Assembly: GCA_004322215.1 (NCBI GenBank)
Contig: SCSM01000036.1
Location: 1-64,000, forward strand
Direction: 5' to 3'
Origin: Bacteroidota bacterium
GTDB taxonomy: Bacteria; Bacteroidota; Ignavibacteria; Kapaibacteriales; UBA2268
DNA: 64,000 nucleotides
Below, piece by piece: positions 54,214 to 63,551 of this stretch; the first letter of the stretch is position 1, and the number at the start of each line of letters is the position of its first letter. The notes below the pieces were generated by a model. It made no database searches. It saw only the letters and a program-made list of their open reading frames with translations, and had not been told where the DNA came from. The translations under genes were made by a program, and so were the position numbers.

Positions 54214-55491
54214 ATGGCAGAGACAATAATTAAAATTGAGAATTTGTATAAAGAATACCGGCTGGGTGTCATCAGCACCGGGACTCTCTACAGGGATTTG
54301 CAAAGCTGGTGGGCTCGTGCCAGAGGCAAAGAAGACCCTAACTCTTTAATCTCTCAATCGAGCGTTTCGAATAAAGAATTAAAACAACATCTTCTTGCTC
54401 TCGATGATATTTCATTCGATGTTCAAAAAAGTGAAATTCTCGGGATAATAGGACCAAACGGTGCAGGCAAATCAACTCTGCTAAAAATTTTATCGAAAGT
54501 AACGACTCCTACTAAAGGAATTATAAAAATTAAAGGAAGAATTGGAAGTTTGCTCGAGGTTGGGACCGGCTTCCATCCGGAACTGACAGGCAGGGAGAAT
54601 ATTTATCTTAACGGAGCAATTCTCGGGATGAGGAAATTCGAGATTGACAAGAAGCTCGATGAAATCATAAATTTTGCAGAGATGGAAAAATTTATTGATA
54701 CACCTGTGAAAAGGTATTCATCCGGCATGTATGTACGCCTTGCTTTCGCGGTTGCTGCTTACCTGGAGCCGGAGATTTTGATTGTAGATGAAGTCCTCGC
54801 TGTCGGTGATGCACAATTTCAGAAAAAGTGCATCGGCAAAATGAGCGAGGTGTCGAAGAGTGAGGGTAGGGCAGTGCTTTTCGTCAGTCATAACATGGGT
54901 ACGATAAAACTGTTATGCTCGAGGGTTATTCTGATTAACAAAGGAAAGTTAATTGCAAATTCTGATGCAGGTTCAGTCGTTGATATTTATCTTAATGATG
55001 TTTATAAGGAATTCGAATCTCCCGAAAAAAGTTTTATTATAGATGACAGCAAAGATTTTCAACTGTTGTCAATGAAAATAACTGATAACAAAGGAAATAT
55101 AAAACAAAATTTTGAGTGTGATGAAACTGTCATTATCAACATGGAATGTGATTATAGGAATAGGGTACCGGGTATTTATGGTTACTTGTCACTATTAAAA
55201 GACGGCACTGAAATTCTTTTATCCGATACTTTTGATTTAGCGGAAAGTTCACTTTTAGATATTGGACCGGGGAACTATAAAATTAAGATAGAAATTCCAC
55301 CGAGAACAATTGGGCATGGGACTTATAATATAAATTTGTACTTCATCAGTCATCAATCTGATAAAGGACAGTTTGTTGATATGGCTGAATATGCCTGTTC
55401 GTTTACATTGAATGATACGGCAACTCAGAGGGGAAATTCAAGAGCCGGATATCTAAGCACTTTGTTGAAATGGGAAATTATGCCGGTGTAA
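54214..55491 (+). CDS. wzt: Polysaccharide ABC exporter ATPase with Wzt-type C-terminal domain
   Basis: 425 residues. ATPase domain (1-260): Walker A 'GPNGAGKST' (80-88), signature 'YSSGMYVRLAF' (about 168-178), Walker B 'LIVDEVLAVGD' (about 189-199) and 'VSHNMG'. The N-terminal 'LYRDLQSWWARARGKED' insertion is usual for Wzt/TagH-like proteins. The C-terminal 150 residues form a beta-sandwich like the Wzt_C carbohydrate-binding domain, which in known O-antigen systems recognises a cap at the non-reducing end of the polymer. It pairs with the permease at 47663-48502. The C-terminal domain implies the exported glycan has a specific terminal modification. Confidence 0.93.
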   Translation: MAETIIKIENLYKEYRLGVISTGTLYRDLQSWWARARGKEDPNSLISQSSVSNKELKQHLLALDDISFDVQKSEILGIIGPNGAGKSTLLKILSKVTTPTKGIIKIKGRIGSLLEVGTGFHPELTGRENIYLNGAILGMRKFEIDKKLDEIINFAEMEKFIDTPVKRYSSGMYVRLAFAVAAYLEPEILIVDEVLAVGDAQFQKKCIGKMSEVSKSEGRAVLFVSHNMGTIKLLCSRVILINKGKLIANSDAGSVVDIYLNDVYKEFESPEKSFIIDDSKDFQLLSMKITDNKGNIKQNFECDETVIINMECDYRNRVPGIYGYLSLLKDGTEILLSDTFDLAESSLLDIGPGNYKIKIEIPPRTIGHGTYNINLYFISHQSDKGQFVDMAEYACSFTLNDTATQRGNSRAGYLSTLLKWEIMPV

Positions 55492-55519
55492 AAAATATAA
55501 TAGAATGAATTAAAGTAAT

Positions 55520-56545
55520 ATGATTATAGTATTAACAGCTTCTTATACAAGTATTCCTATAATGTTGTCATTATTGTTACAAAAGGGGGAAGAATTTCGA
55601 ATATTAACTCCCGATAAAAACATTTATGATTTTTTTTGTATGCTGTTTGATAAAAATTATATTATTTTTTATAATAGCCCGAATTATAGTTTGTACCCAT
55701 TCAAATCAAAGGGATTGATTAATAAAATATCAGATATAAATAAATATAAAAAGTGTTTAAAAGAACTGATTAATCAATGGAATTCAAATGAAATTTATAC
55801 TTCAGACATTATTGCCTTTTGTGAGTTTGAATTTTGGCTTGTAAGGGAACTTTCAAGAAATAATAACATTAAGTTTTGCCCTGTGGTTACGGTTGAAGAT
55901 AGTACGGTAGAGATGAATAATTTGAAGGGGAAATTATATGAATTTATTAATTTTTTAGTATATCACACGAAACCGAAAGCATGTATTTCAGATAACAGGG
56001 TAACTCTCAGAATCAGTGAATCATATCTGAAAAGCATAAATTCGGAATATTTTAAAATTGGAATTGACTACGTAGCATTGAATAATTTGATTAATGAGAA
56101 ATTCAATTTGCCAAATAGTAAATATTTATTGTTAGCAGGAGGTGTTGCCGGTTATTTCGTCGATAAAGAGAACTATGTAATGGTAACTGATAAAATAATA
56201 ACATTTATTGAAAATGAATTCGGTAATAATAATATTGCAGTCAAATCACATCCGAGATTCCGGGAATATTATTCGAAGGAAAATAGCTTAAATAAGATAT
56301 CACCATTGATACCTGCTTCGTTAATAGTCAATAATTTCGAATGTGTAATCGGTTATTTTTCAACTTCATTGTGCGAAGCATCGAAAGCCGGGAAAAAAGT
56401 CATAACAACCGTTAAATTATTTAATACAGCAGATACAAATGTTACTAATATGAATACTCAATATTTAATATCAAATATGAATTCTGAAAATCCAATTTTA
56501 TTTCCGGAAAATTTTGAAGAGTTCAAATCTATTATTAAATGTTGA
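55520..56545 (+). CDS. Putative sialyl-/nonulosonyltransferase-like protein
   Basis: 341 residues, soluble. Not a clear member of any family by eye, but it has the three landmarks of bacterial sialyltransferases (GT38/GT52-like): an acidic 'TVEDSTVEMNN' (about 129-139) in place of (D/E)(D/E)G, an HP motif 'AVKSHPRFREYY' (about 241-252) and 'GYFSTSLCEASKAG' (about 278-291) like the S/T-rich donor-binding stretch. The position between wzt and an acetyltransferase, in an operon that makes a CMP-nonulosonate, supports this role. An unrelated glycosyltransferase with a GT-B fold is the alternative. Confidence 0.6.
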   Translation: MIIVLTASYTSIPIMLSLLLQKGEEFRILTPDKNIYDFFCMLFDKNYIIFYNSPNYSLYPFKSKGLINKISDINKYKKCLKELINQWNSNEIYTSDIIAFCEFEFWLVRELSRNNNIKFCPVVTVEDSTVEMNNLKGKLYEFINFLVYHTKPKACISDNRVTLRISESYLKSINSEYFKIGIDYVALNNLINEKFNLPNSKYLLLAGGVAGYFVDKENYVMVTDKIITFIENEFGNNNIAVKSHPRFREYYSKENSLNKISPLIPASLIVNNFECVIGYFSTSLCEASKAGKKVITTVKLFNTADTNVTNMNTQYLISNMNSENPILFPENFEEFKSIIKC

Positions 56546-56572
56546 AAAAGAATGTTTTTATATGAGGTATAA

Positions 56573-57286
56573 ATGGCACTCAGGCAATTACTCGGAAATA
56601 TATATGGAAAAATTGTGAACTATCTATCTAATTCTAAGGAAAGAAAAAGAATTCGTGAGGAGTTCAGATGTAAGAATATTTATATCGGCAAGAATGTTTC
56701 TTTTGATGTATTTTCAGAATTTGAAGGGCATAATTATTTTTATGATAATGTTAATTTGTATGCTTCTAAAGTAGGAATGGGGACTTACATTGCGTTCAAC
56801 TCATTTATGCCGAAAACTAAAATCGGGAGGTTTTGTGCAATCGGAGAAAACACAAGGACGCATCTCGGTTTGCATCCATCAAAAGATTGGGTTACTGTTC
56901 ATCCTGCTTTCTTCTCTAACCAGGGACAAGCGGGATTTAATTTTACTAATGAAACATTATTTAATGAACATAAGTTTGTTGATGAGGAAAAGAAATTCGT
57001 TGTTGAAATCGGCAATGATGTTTGGATTGCAAATAATGTTATAATACTCGATGGAGTGAAGATAGGTGATGGTGCAATATTAGCGGCAGGTTCGGTCGTA
57101 ACGAAAGATGTAGAATCGTATACAATTGCTGGAGGTGTTCCTGCGAAACCAATCAGAAAAAGATTTACCGATGAACAAATTGAAAAGCTGTTACAAATCA
57201 AGTGGTGGAACTGGGATTTTGATAAAATAAAGGAAAATTATAAATATTATTCGGACATTAAGAAGTTTACCGATATGTTCGGATAA
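56573..57286 (+). CDS. CatB-like O-acetyltransferase (hexapeptide repeat)
   Basis: 237 residues. Left-handed beta-helix with 'FNSFMPKTKIGRFCAIGENT' and 'IGNDVWIANNVIILDGVKIG', then 'GAILAAGSVVTKDV' and 'IAGGVPAKPIRKRF'. This is the CatB/xenobiotic acetyltransferase family, which in polysaccharide operons usually acetylates a sugar hydroxyl. The long loop 'VHPAFFSNQGQAGFNF' is typical of these sugar acetyltransferases. It ends the operon; the following yceI gene is on the opposite strand with only 6 nt between. Confidence 0.9.
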   Translation: MALRQLLGNIYGKIVNYLSNSKERKRIREEFRCKNIYIGKNVSFDVFSEFEGHNYFYDNVNLYASKVGMGTYIAFNSFMPKTKIGRFCAIGENTRTHLGLHPSKDWVTVHPAFFSNQGQAGFNFTNETLFNEHKFVDEEKKFVVEIGNDVWIANNVIILDGVKIGDGAILAAGSVVTKDVESYTIAGGVPAKPIRKRFTDEQIEKLLQIKWWNWDFDKIKENYKYYSDIKKFTDMFG

Positions 57287-57292
57287 TATAAT

Positions 57293-57901
57293 TCACTTTT
57301 CAAAATACAGGTTCATTTCGAATCCAATATCATCATAAATAAATTTATCGCCGAGGTCGCTGAATATACTTGCAGATTTGTATTTGATTTTCCATTTAGT
57401 TCTGTCAATTGTAAATTTAGCACGTGCAAAAATGCCATCGTTATCGAATCTGATAATAGCAGGGAATTCTATCGGATTTTTTATACCTTTGATTTTCATT
57501 TCGCCGTAAATTTTAAAATTAATGTTCTTGTTTTCAATATCGCTATAAGGTTCTGCTTTAGTTATTTTAAAGTATGATTTCGGATACTTCGCTATATTAA
57601 AAAAATCCTCTGATTTAAGGTGATTTACAAGTTTTGCATTATACTCTTTATCGTCGAGGTCTGTATCTGTAATGGTTGTCATATCGACGGTAAATTCACC
57701 GCCGTTAATATTAATGTTATTCACTTGTAATGTACCTGATGTGAATTTCACATTACCCGTATGAGTGCCAAGCAACTTTTTCCCTTCCCAAATAATAGCG
57801 CTTTTATCAGTCAAAAGCTTGTAAGTATCCTGCTTATTCTGGGAATGAAGTGTTATAATTGAATAAAATAATAATAGCCAGGTTACAAAATATCTCGTCA
57901 T
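57293..57901 (-). CDS. YceI-family periplasmic lipid-binding protein
   Basis: 202 residues with a signal peptide (about 1-20). The lipocalin-like YceI domain covers the mature part ('SAIIWEGKKLLGTHTGNVKF', 'GGEFTVDMTTITDTDLDD', 'HLKSEDFFNIAKYPKSYFKI', 'FTIDRTKWKIKY'). Family members bind isoprenoid-type lipids in the periplasm. The gene is transcribed toward the polysaccharide operon and lies 17 nt downstream of rsmB on the same strand. Confidence 0.93.
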   Translation of the reverse strand: MTRYFVTWLLLFYSIITLHSQNKQDTYKLLTDKSAIIWEGKKLLGTHTGNVKFTSGTLQVNNININGGEFTVDMTTITDTDLDDKEYNAKLVNHLKSEDFFNIAKYPKSYFKITKAEPYSDIENKNINFKIYGEMKIKGIKNPIEFPAIIRFDNDGIFARAKFTIDRTKWKIKYKSASIFSDLGDKFIYDDIGFEMNLYFEK

Positions 57902-57918
57902 ATCAATTCTCCAATAAA

Positions 57919-59346
57919 CTAACTCTTCTTGATTAACCTTGCAGCAAAAGCTCCGTCGATGTAGTGCTTATGCGGGTAAGTCTGTAAAAAACCGTTCGAA
58001 CATACTTCACCAGGTAAATATTTTTCTGCCGGGTCTAATTCGAAATTCGGAAATACTTCCAACAACCATTTAATATTATCAGTATTTTCTTCCGGCTCGG
58101 TGGTGCAGGTGGAATAAAGGATGGCACCTCCGGGTTTAACATGATGAACTGCATTGAGCAAAATTCTTCTTTGCATTGCCTGAAGTACAGGGAGGTCTTC
58201 CCTTTCTCTTTTCCATTTAATATCAGGTTTTTTGGAAATTGTGCCCAATCCCGAACATGGTACATCTGTAACAACAATATCGAATTCCTCGCCTAATTCC
58301 ACAGTTTCTGCATCTGCAGTGGTGGCTTTTATAATATTCAAACCAAGCCGTCTTGCACCATCTTCGATAAACCTCATTTTAGCAGCATATTTATCAATCG
58401 ATATGAGTTCGCCCTCGTTCTTCATCAATTCAGCCAATAAAAACGATTTACCTCCCGGGGCTGCACACATATCCAGAACCTTTTGACCTGGGGTGGGATT
58501 TGCAAGCTTGGCAGCAAGTGCTGCACTTGTATCCTGGATAGTAATCAACCCATCCCGGAAAATTTCGAGTGACCTTATGTCCAATCTCGGTGATTTCAAT
58601 ATAATAGAAGTAGGAATAAACCTCGAGACGAAATACGATATTCCTTTTTCATTTAGATATTGCAGAACATTTTCCTGTGTGGCTTTTAAAGTATTAATAC
58701 GAATCGGAATGAAGGGCCTCCTGTTATTTGCCGAAAGAAGTGCTTCTGCTTCCTGTTCCCCAAACCTTTCGAGCCAGCGTTTGACCATCCATCTTGGATG
58801 AGAATAAACGACGGACAAGTAGTATTGAAGGTCTTCCGCCTTTTCGGGAAATCTGACATTATCAATGTTGCGGGCAATGTTTCTCAAAACGGCATTAACA
58901 AGACCGGCTGTTTTATCACCCTGTATTTTTTTTACGATTTCCACTGATTCGTTAACGGCTGCATGAACCGGAATTTTTTCTAAGAATAAAATCTGGTATA
59001 AACCGACTCTCAATGCATTTTTAACAATGTTAAGGCATTTAAGATAATCCCCCTGGTAAAATCCGGTAAGAACCCAATCAAGTTTCCATTTCCAGCGAAT
59101 TACACCGTTAACGAGTTCAGTGAGCAATCCCTTGTCCATCTGGTTAAAATTATTATTCCTTATTTCATTATCAAGGAGTTTCTCCAGATAAGCATCACTG
59201 CGTTCGAATCGGCTGAGAATTTTTACTGCAATACCCCGGACTCCAATAAAATATGGTGTTAATTCGTTACTTTCCGAAATAGTTTCGGTTTGTTCAACAA
59301 TTTCAATATTGTTTTCAGAGTTATCAACTGTATAATCAGTTTCCAT
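57919..59346 (-). CDS. rsmB: 16S rRNA (cytosine-967-C5)-methyltransferase
   Basis: The start chosen is the ATG at 59346 (METDYTVDN); the open frame reaches 59406 but the first 20 codons are hydrophobic and would leave 12 nt to the divergent gene. In the 475-residue product, an N-terminal NusB-like RNA-binding domain (about 35-160; 'LLDNEIRNNNFNQMDKGLLT', 'HAAVNESVEIVKK') is followed by the methyltransferase: SAM motif 'KVLDMCAAPGGKSFLLAELM', catalytic loop 'TDVPCSGLGTISKKPDIKW' (about 357-375) and second cysteine 'YSTCTTEPEEN'. It methylates C967 of 16S rRNA in the cytoplasm. Confidence 0.95.
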   Translation of the reverse strand: METDYTVDNSENNIEIVEQTETISESNELTPYFIGVRGIAVKILSRFERSDAYLEKLLDNEIRNNNFNQMDKGLLTELVNGVIRWKWKLDWVLTGFYQGDYLKCLNIVKNALRVGLYQILFLEKIPVHAAVNESVEIVKKIQGDKTAGLVNAVLRNIARNIDNVRFPEKAEDLQYYLSVVYSHPRWMVKRWLERFGEQEAEALLSANNRRPFIPIRINTLKATQENVLQYLNEKGISYFVSRFIPTSIILKSPRLDIRSLEIFRDGLITIQDTSAALAAKLANPTPGQKVLDMCAAPGGKSFLLAELMKNEGELISIDKYAAKMRFIEDGARRLGLNIIKATTADAETVELGEEFDIVVTDVPCSGLGTISKKPDIKWKREREDLPVLQAMQRRILLNAVHHVKPGGAILYSTCTTEPEENTDNIKWLLEVFPNFELDPAEKYLPGEVCSNGFLQTYPHKHYIDGAFAARLIKKS

Positions 59347-59418
59347 AAAAATTAATAATGTTTTGTAAGATAAAAATATTATTTTATGTTTGATAAAATT
59401 TAGCAAGTAATAAATACG

Positions 59419-60252
59419 GTGAATCCAGTGAAATTATTGTTTAGACATTTTATTGTATTTGTATTGTTCTTGATTTTTACACTAACTACTTTCGGACAAG
59501 TTAAAAAGAAACAAGACACACCATTGTTGCCAACCGCACAGATGCACACTGAAGTCGGTGCATTTTTTGGAATCGGCGAGAATATCCAGTCAGGCATATT
59601 TAAAACCGATACTTGTAAATGCGATTTTGTTGACGGGAGGGGATTCGGATTTACAATCGGCGGATTATATGAATCAGAATTAGTAAGAAACTTATTTTGG
59701 GGAAGTGCTTTAGCTTTTGACCTTAAGAGCTTTTGGTCATCTTTCAAGGAAAGAGAACCAATTGATTTCATAAAAGACAGCAACAAATACCAGGTGCCTG
59801 TATGGTTCAGGTATAAAGCAGATGCCAGTATCTGGTACATGACCTTGATGCCATATTTGAAATATTTACCGGCAAAATTCATGTTTCTTCGGTTAGGGTT
59901 AGGTGCATCATTTGTAATAAGTTCAAAATTGAATTTTACAAAAGAATTACTGGACAGGACCGGAAGAATCAGCACAGGTGAAATAGTTAACGTCAGATTG
60001 GATAGTTCTGTTAGTTCCGATGGGATACATGCGACATTTATAAACGGGGAATTACCCAAGGTAAATTCTACGCAATTATCCCTCGAACCTGCAATCGGCT
60101 TTACATTCCCGATTGGAGAAAAGTTTAGATTCAGTCCATTGTTCCAGTATTCCGTTCCTTTTGCAAATATTACTGAAAGCGGAGAGAAAGTTAAGCTGAG
60201 TTCCTGGAGATTATTACTCGAACTTCGTTATGATATAACACCTGAAGAGTAG
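59419..60252 (+). CDS. Predicted outer-membrane beta-barrel protein
   Basis: 277 residues with a GTG start (59419, or the in-frame GTG at 59428). Signal peptide (about 1-27, ending TTFGQ). The mature part is beta-rich with glycine-aromatic turns ('EVGAFFGIGENIQSG', 'RGFGFTIGGLYESEL', 'FMFLRLGLGASFVIS', 'SLEPAIGFTFPIGEKFRFS', 'WRLLLELRYDI'), typical of small Bacteroidota outer-membrane barrels. Function unknown. It precedes a large OmpA-type protein by about 520 nt; a common transcript is uncertain. Confidence 0.75.
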   Translation: MNPVKLLFRHFIVFVLFLIFTLTTFGQVKKKQDTPLLPTAQMHTEVGAFFGIGENIQSGIFKTDTCKCDFVDGRGFGFTIGGLYESELVRNLFWGSALAFDLKSFWSSFKEREPIDFIKDSNKYQVPVWFRYKADASIWYMTLMPYLKYLPAKFMFLRLGLGASFVISSKLNFTKELLDRTGRISTGEIVNVRLDSSVSSDGIHATFINGELPKVNSTQLSLEPAIGFTFPIGEKFRFSPLFQYSVPFANITESGEKVKLSSWRLLLELRYDITPEE

Positions 60253-60775
60253 TGTTATACAAAATGTCGGCTATTAACATAATCAAGTTTATTAATATTA
60301 ATAATAAAATTAATATTCGTGTAAAAAATTTATTATAAAAAAGGAGATAATTTAGGTGTGCCAAAATTAAGTTTTAGTAAAATATTATAAGTCAAATCTT
60401 TAAACATAAATAGTTCAGATTAACTTTTTGGTTCTTTTTCAACAAAAATCCATTAATTATATACAACCACGAAAATATTTTTTCAGAATATGACCACAAA
60501 ATAATAAAAAATTTGTGAATTAAGTCAAATTGGTTTAATTTATAGTTTATCGAAAATTTAACATATCTAATTTTTATACAAATTATGTATTAGTTATGGT
60601 TAGTTTTTGTATAAAGTTGATGAAGATATGAGGTTCGGTCATACATGTTATTTATAATAAGAGAATAAATTTCTATTGTATGTTATGAAGGTTCCCGGTT
60701 ATGATTTCATATCATCATTCATATTATAAGAAAAAAATAAACAGATAAAAGATAAATATATTTAGGTAGGGCAGT
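60253..60775. other. AT-rich intergenic region before the double-OmpA gene
   Basis: 523 nt, no convincing gene. An exact 9-bp AT-only inverted repeat (60294-60302 with 60309-60317) lies about 40 nt after the upstream stop and may be a weak terminator. The promoter of the OmpA-type gene should be here, and a TAGGT-AGGG run just before the ATG at 60776 may be its ribosome-binding site. A GTG-started 10-codon frame at 60358, with GGAG upstream, is too short to support. Confidence 0.5.
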
Positions 60776-63439
60776 ATGCAACTAGTATCCAAATTATCAT
60801 TAGCTTTTATAATCATTACATTTTATTTAAATGGTATAGACCTGATGGCGAAAGACACTGCAAATGAAATCATTGCAGTTAACGGTTCAGCAGCCACAAC
60901 TACACAATTTTATTTGTATGGAGCCGTACTTGAATCAGCGGCTTTACCCGAGCATCCCCAGGATGAAGGAATTTTTACCAAGAAAATCAGGATTATCAAT
61001 CTTGGTCCGATTGTTAATTGGGAGGGCTTGGATTATGCTCCGACAATCAGTGCCGACGGTCGAACACTTTATTATGTTTCCAACAGACCCGGGAGTATTC
61101 TTGGAGATGACGGAGAGCCATCCCATGATTTTTGGGCAGCGAAGAAACTTGACCGGCTCGACACGGTTTTTTTCAAGCCGTTTAACATTGATACGAGCAA
61201 ACAGTTCGGCAAGCAAGGTGTAAACACACCATTGAATGAAGGTGCTGCCTCGATTGCAGCGGACAGGCAGTCACTTTACTTTACGGGTTGCAACAGACCG
61301 GATGGTTTGGGAAGCTGCGATATCTACAAAACAACAATAGAGGGCGATAAATGGGGCAGACCGAAAAACCTTGGCAGGTTTGTCAATTCGAAGAATTTCG
61401 ATTCCCAGCCGTCAATTGCTCCTGACCAAAGCAGGATTTATTTTGTTTCGACCAGAGAAGGTCCCAATAGTAATGGTGATAATGCTGATGTCAAAAACAT
61501 GGACATTTGGTATTCGGACTGGGATTATGATGCTGAAGATTGGAAACCTGCACAAAATCTTACGGCAATTAATACCAAAGGTACAGATGTTTCACCGTTT
61601 ATAGCCGCAGACAATCAAACTTTGTTTTTCGCTTCCGATGGGCATACGCCGAACTTCGGAGGTTTGGATTTTTACTATACAAGATTTGACCCTGAGAAAA
61701 ATTCCTGGTCAAAACCAATTAACTTAGGTGACCAAATTAATACAAAAGAAGATGAACAATTTATTACACTTCCTGCATCCGGCGATATTATTTATTTCTC
61801 ATCGAGAAGAACCGACCTTGCAGGATACCAGGGAAACCTTGATATTTTCATGGCATTTGTTCCGACATTCTTCCGTGCCGTTAACCTAAAAGCAACAGTA
61901 ATAGATGAATGCAGCAAGGCGAATATTCCTGCGACAATTACTGTTAAAAATCCATTGACAGGAAGAGTTGTTGAAGACAGTGTTACGTCATTCAAGAATC
62001 AATTCGAAATGATTGTGTCCAACACTGATTATGGTAATCCAAAAGATTCAATACAATATGTTGACCTTGAGATTACTGCCGAAAATCCAAAGTATGGTAA
62101 AACAGTTATCACTCAAAGAGTGAATAAACCGGCACTTACCGAAAATCAGGAGGAAGCAGCAAAATTTGCTGATGAAATTAATGTTACATTAACTCTCGGT
62201 CAAATGCCGACAATAGCTACTCAAATCGAAGAGGCGCAGCATGTAAAGGAAAATAAGGCAAAAGATGCAAAACTTGCCGGCTTCAACGGTTTAATTATGA
62301 AAGAAGTAAAAACATGGGATTTGTATCCATTATTGAATTATGTTTTCTTCGACCTTGGCTCATCAAAGCTGCCCGACAGGTACGTTCTGTTCAAATCACC
62401 TGAAGAAACAGAGGGATTCAGCGACACTACAATAGTGGGCGGAACTCTCGATAAGTATTATCATATACTTAATATTTATGGATTCAGAATGAAGCAATTC
62501 CCGGATGCAAAGTTTGAAATCGTTGGCTGCAATGATGGTAAAACACCGGAAGAAAAGAGACCAAATCTGTCAAAAGAAAGAGCACAGCTTGTCTATGATT
62601 ATTTCAAAAATGTTTGGGGAGTCCCCGAAAACAGGATGAAGCTTACAATCAGGAATCAGCCGCAGGTTATTTCGAACCTGAATGATTCTCAGGGTATCGT
62701 TGAAAACAGGCGTGTTGAAATCGTCTGTTCTGATTGGAACATAATGAAACCGATTTTCGACAAAGACCCAAAGACATTCCCTCAGCCGGAAGAAATGAAT
62801 TTCGTTTTGAAGAATGGCATTGAGGATGAACTTGTAGCAAAAAGGCGAGTTGAAATAAAGCATGGCGAAGAAATGTGGAAGGTATTGCCTGACGTTGGCA
62901 GAACCGAACCAATTTATCCATGGAATTGGCGCGATGAAGACCGCAAATTCCCCAAAGACGAAGTGCCGTTCTTCGCAACCTTAATTCTTACTACAAATAC
63001 CGGCTCCGAGTGTAAATCCATGCCTGTAAAAATTCCTGTTATGCAGATTAAAGTGGAAGAGCAGCAGATCAATAAATTGAATGACAGCACTCAGGAAAAT
63101 TACAGCTTGATACTGTTCCCATTCGACAGAAGCGATGCTGGACCGATTAATACGAGAATTATGGAAGATTACGTTTACGGCAGATGTTTCCCGAATTCAA
63201 ATATCGAAGTTATTGGTCATACTGATGTTGTCGGTTTATATGACCACAACAAAGGTTTATCTGAAAGACGTTCTAAGACCGTATATACAGGAATAATGAA
63301 AACCACAAAGGGAGTATTCGGTAAATTATCGAGCCGTGGGGTTGGCGAAGATGAACCGATTTATACAAATGAGCTTCCAGAAGGAAGGTTCTATAACAGA
63401 ACCGTTCAGGTGATTATTAAAACTCCGATTGCTAAATAA
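60776..63439 (+). CDS. Large OmpA-family protein with PD40 propeller and two OmpA-like domains
   Basis: 887 residues with a signal peptide (about 1-25). A PD40/TolB-like propeller covers about 75-370 ('YAPTISADGRTLYYVSNRPG', 'SIAADRQSLYFTG', 'QPSIAPDQSRIYFVSTREG', 'SPFIAADNQTLFFASDG'). A linker domain follows ('IPATITVKNPLTGRVVEDSV'). Two OmpA-like modules come next: about 520-665 ('YVFFDLGSSKLPDRY', 'LSKERAQLVYDYF', 'GIVENRRVEIVCSD') and about 780-885 ('LILFPFDRSDAGPI', 'EVIGHTDVVG', 'LSERRSKTVYTGI'). It probably bridges outer membrane or secretion machinery and peptidoglycan. The doubled OmpA module is uncommon. A strong terminator follows. Confidence 0.85.
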   Translation: MQLVSKLSLAFIIITFYLNGIDLMAKDTANEIIAVNGSAATTTQFYLYGAVLESAALPEHPQDEGIFTKKIRIINLGPIVNWEGLDYAPTISADGRTLYYVSNRPGSILGDDGEPSHDFWAAKKLDRLDTVFFKPFNIDTSKQFGKQGVNTPLNEGAASIAADRQSLYFTGCNRPDGLGSCDIYKTTIEGDKWGRPKNLGRFVNSKNFDSQPSIAPDQSRIYFVSTREGPNSNGDNADVKNMDIWYSDWDYDAEDWKPAQNLTAINTKGTDVSPFIAADNQTLFFASDGHTPNFGGLDFYYTRFDPEKNSWSKPINLGDQINTKEDEQFITLPASGDIIYFSSRRTDLAGYQGNLDIFMAFVPTFFRAVNLKATVIDECSKANIPATITVKNPLTGRVVEDSVTSFKNQFEMIVSNTDYGNPKDSIQYVDLEITAENPKYGKTVITQRVNKPALTENQEEAAKFADEINVTLTLGQMPTIATQIEEAQHVKENKAKDAKLAGFNGLIMKEVKTWDLYPLLNYVFFDLGSSKLPDRYVLFKSPEETEGFSDTTIVGGTLDKYYHILNIYGFRMKQFPDAKFEIVGCNDGKTPEEKRPNLSKERAQLVYDYFKNVWGVPENRMKLTIRNQPQVISNLNDSQGIVENRRVEIVCSDWNIMKPIFDKDPKTFPQPEEMNFVLKNGIEDELVAKRRVEIKHGEEMWKVLPDVGRTEPIYPWNWRDEDRKFPKDEVPFFATLILTTNTGSECKSMPVKIPVMQIKVEEQQINKLNDSTQENYSLILFPFDRSDAGPINTRIMEDYVYGRCFPNSNIEVIGHTDVVGLYDHNKGLSERRSKTVYTGIMKTTKGVFGKLSSRGVGEDEPIYTNELPEGRFYNRTVQVIIKTPIAK

Positions 63440-63467
63440 GAGGACAATCTCAATTTTAATGGAAATG

Positions 63468-63496
63468 AAAAGGGACGTTTTTGCGTCCCTTTTTTT
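63468..63496 (+). terminator. Rho-independent terminator after the double-OmpA gene
   Basis: A 10-bp perfect stem (63468-63477 with 63484-63493, core GGGACG/CGTCCC), 6-nt loop and a T-run to 63496. The symmetrical A and T flanks could let it work on both strands. Confidence 0.93.
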
Positions 63497-63551
63497 AGGG
63501 TGTCACATTTTGGCTAAGTTTTGCCTGACAATATTTTAATATAAAAATTAT

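Noticed and set aside
54106..54303. 65-codon minus-strand ORF with a CHSEQSKES peptide
   Set aside because: It is the reverse translation of the short intergenic repeat and the start of the ATPase gene, not a protein.
59400..60059. 219-codon minus-strand ORF over the beta-barrel gene
   Set aside because: Antisense to a gene with signal peptide and barrel pattern; its product has no coherent features.
60358..60390. 10-codon GTG-started ORF with an upstream GGAG
   Set aside because: Too short, no conserved pattern, and the spacing from GGAG to GTG is long.
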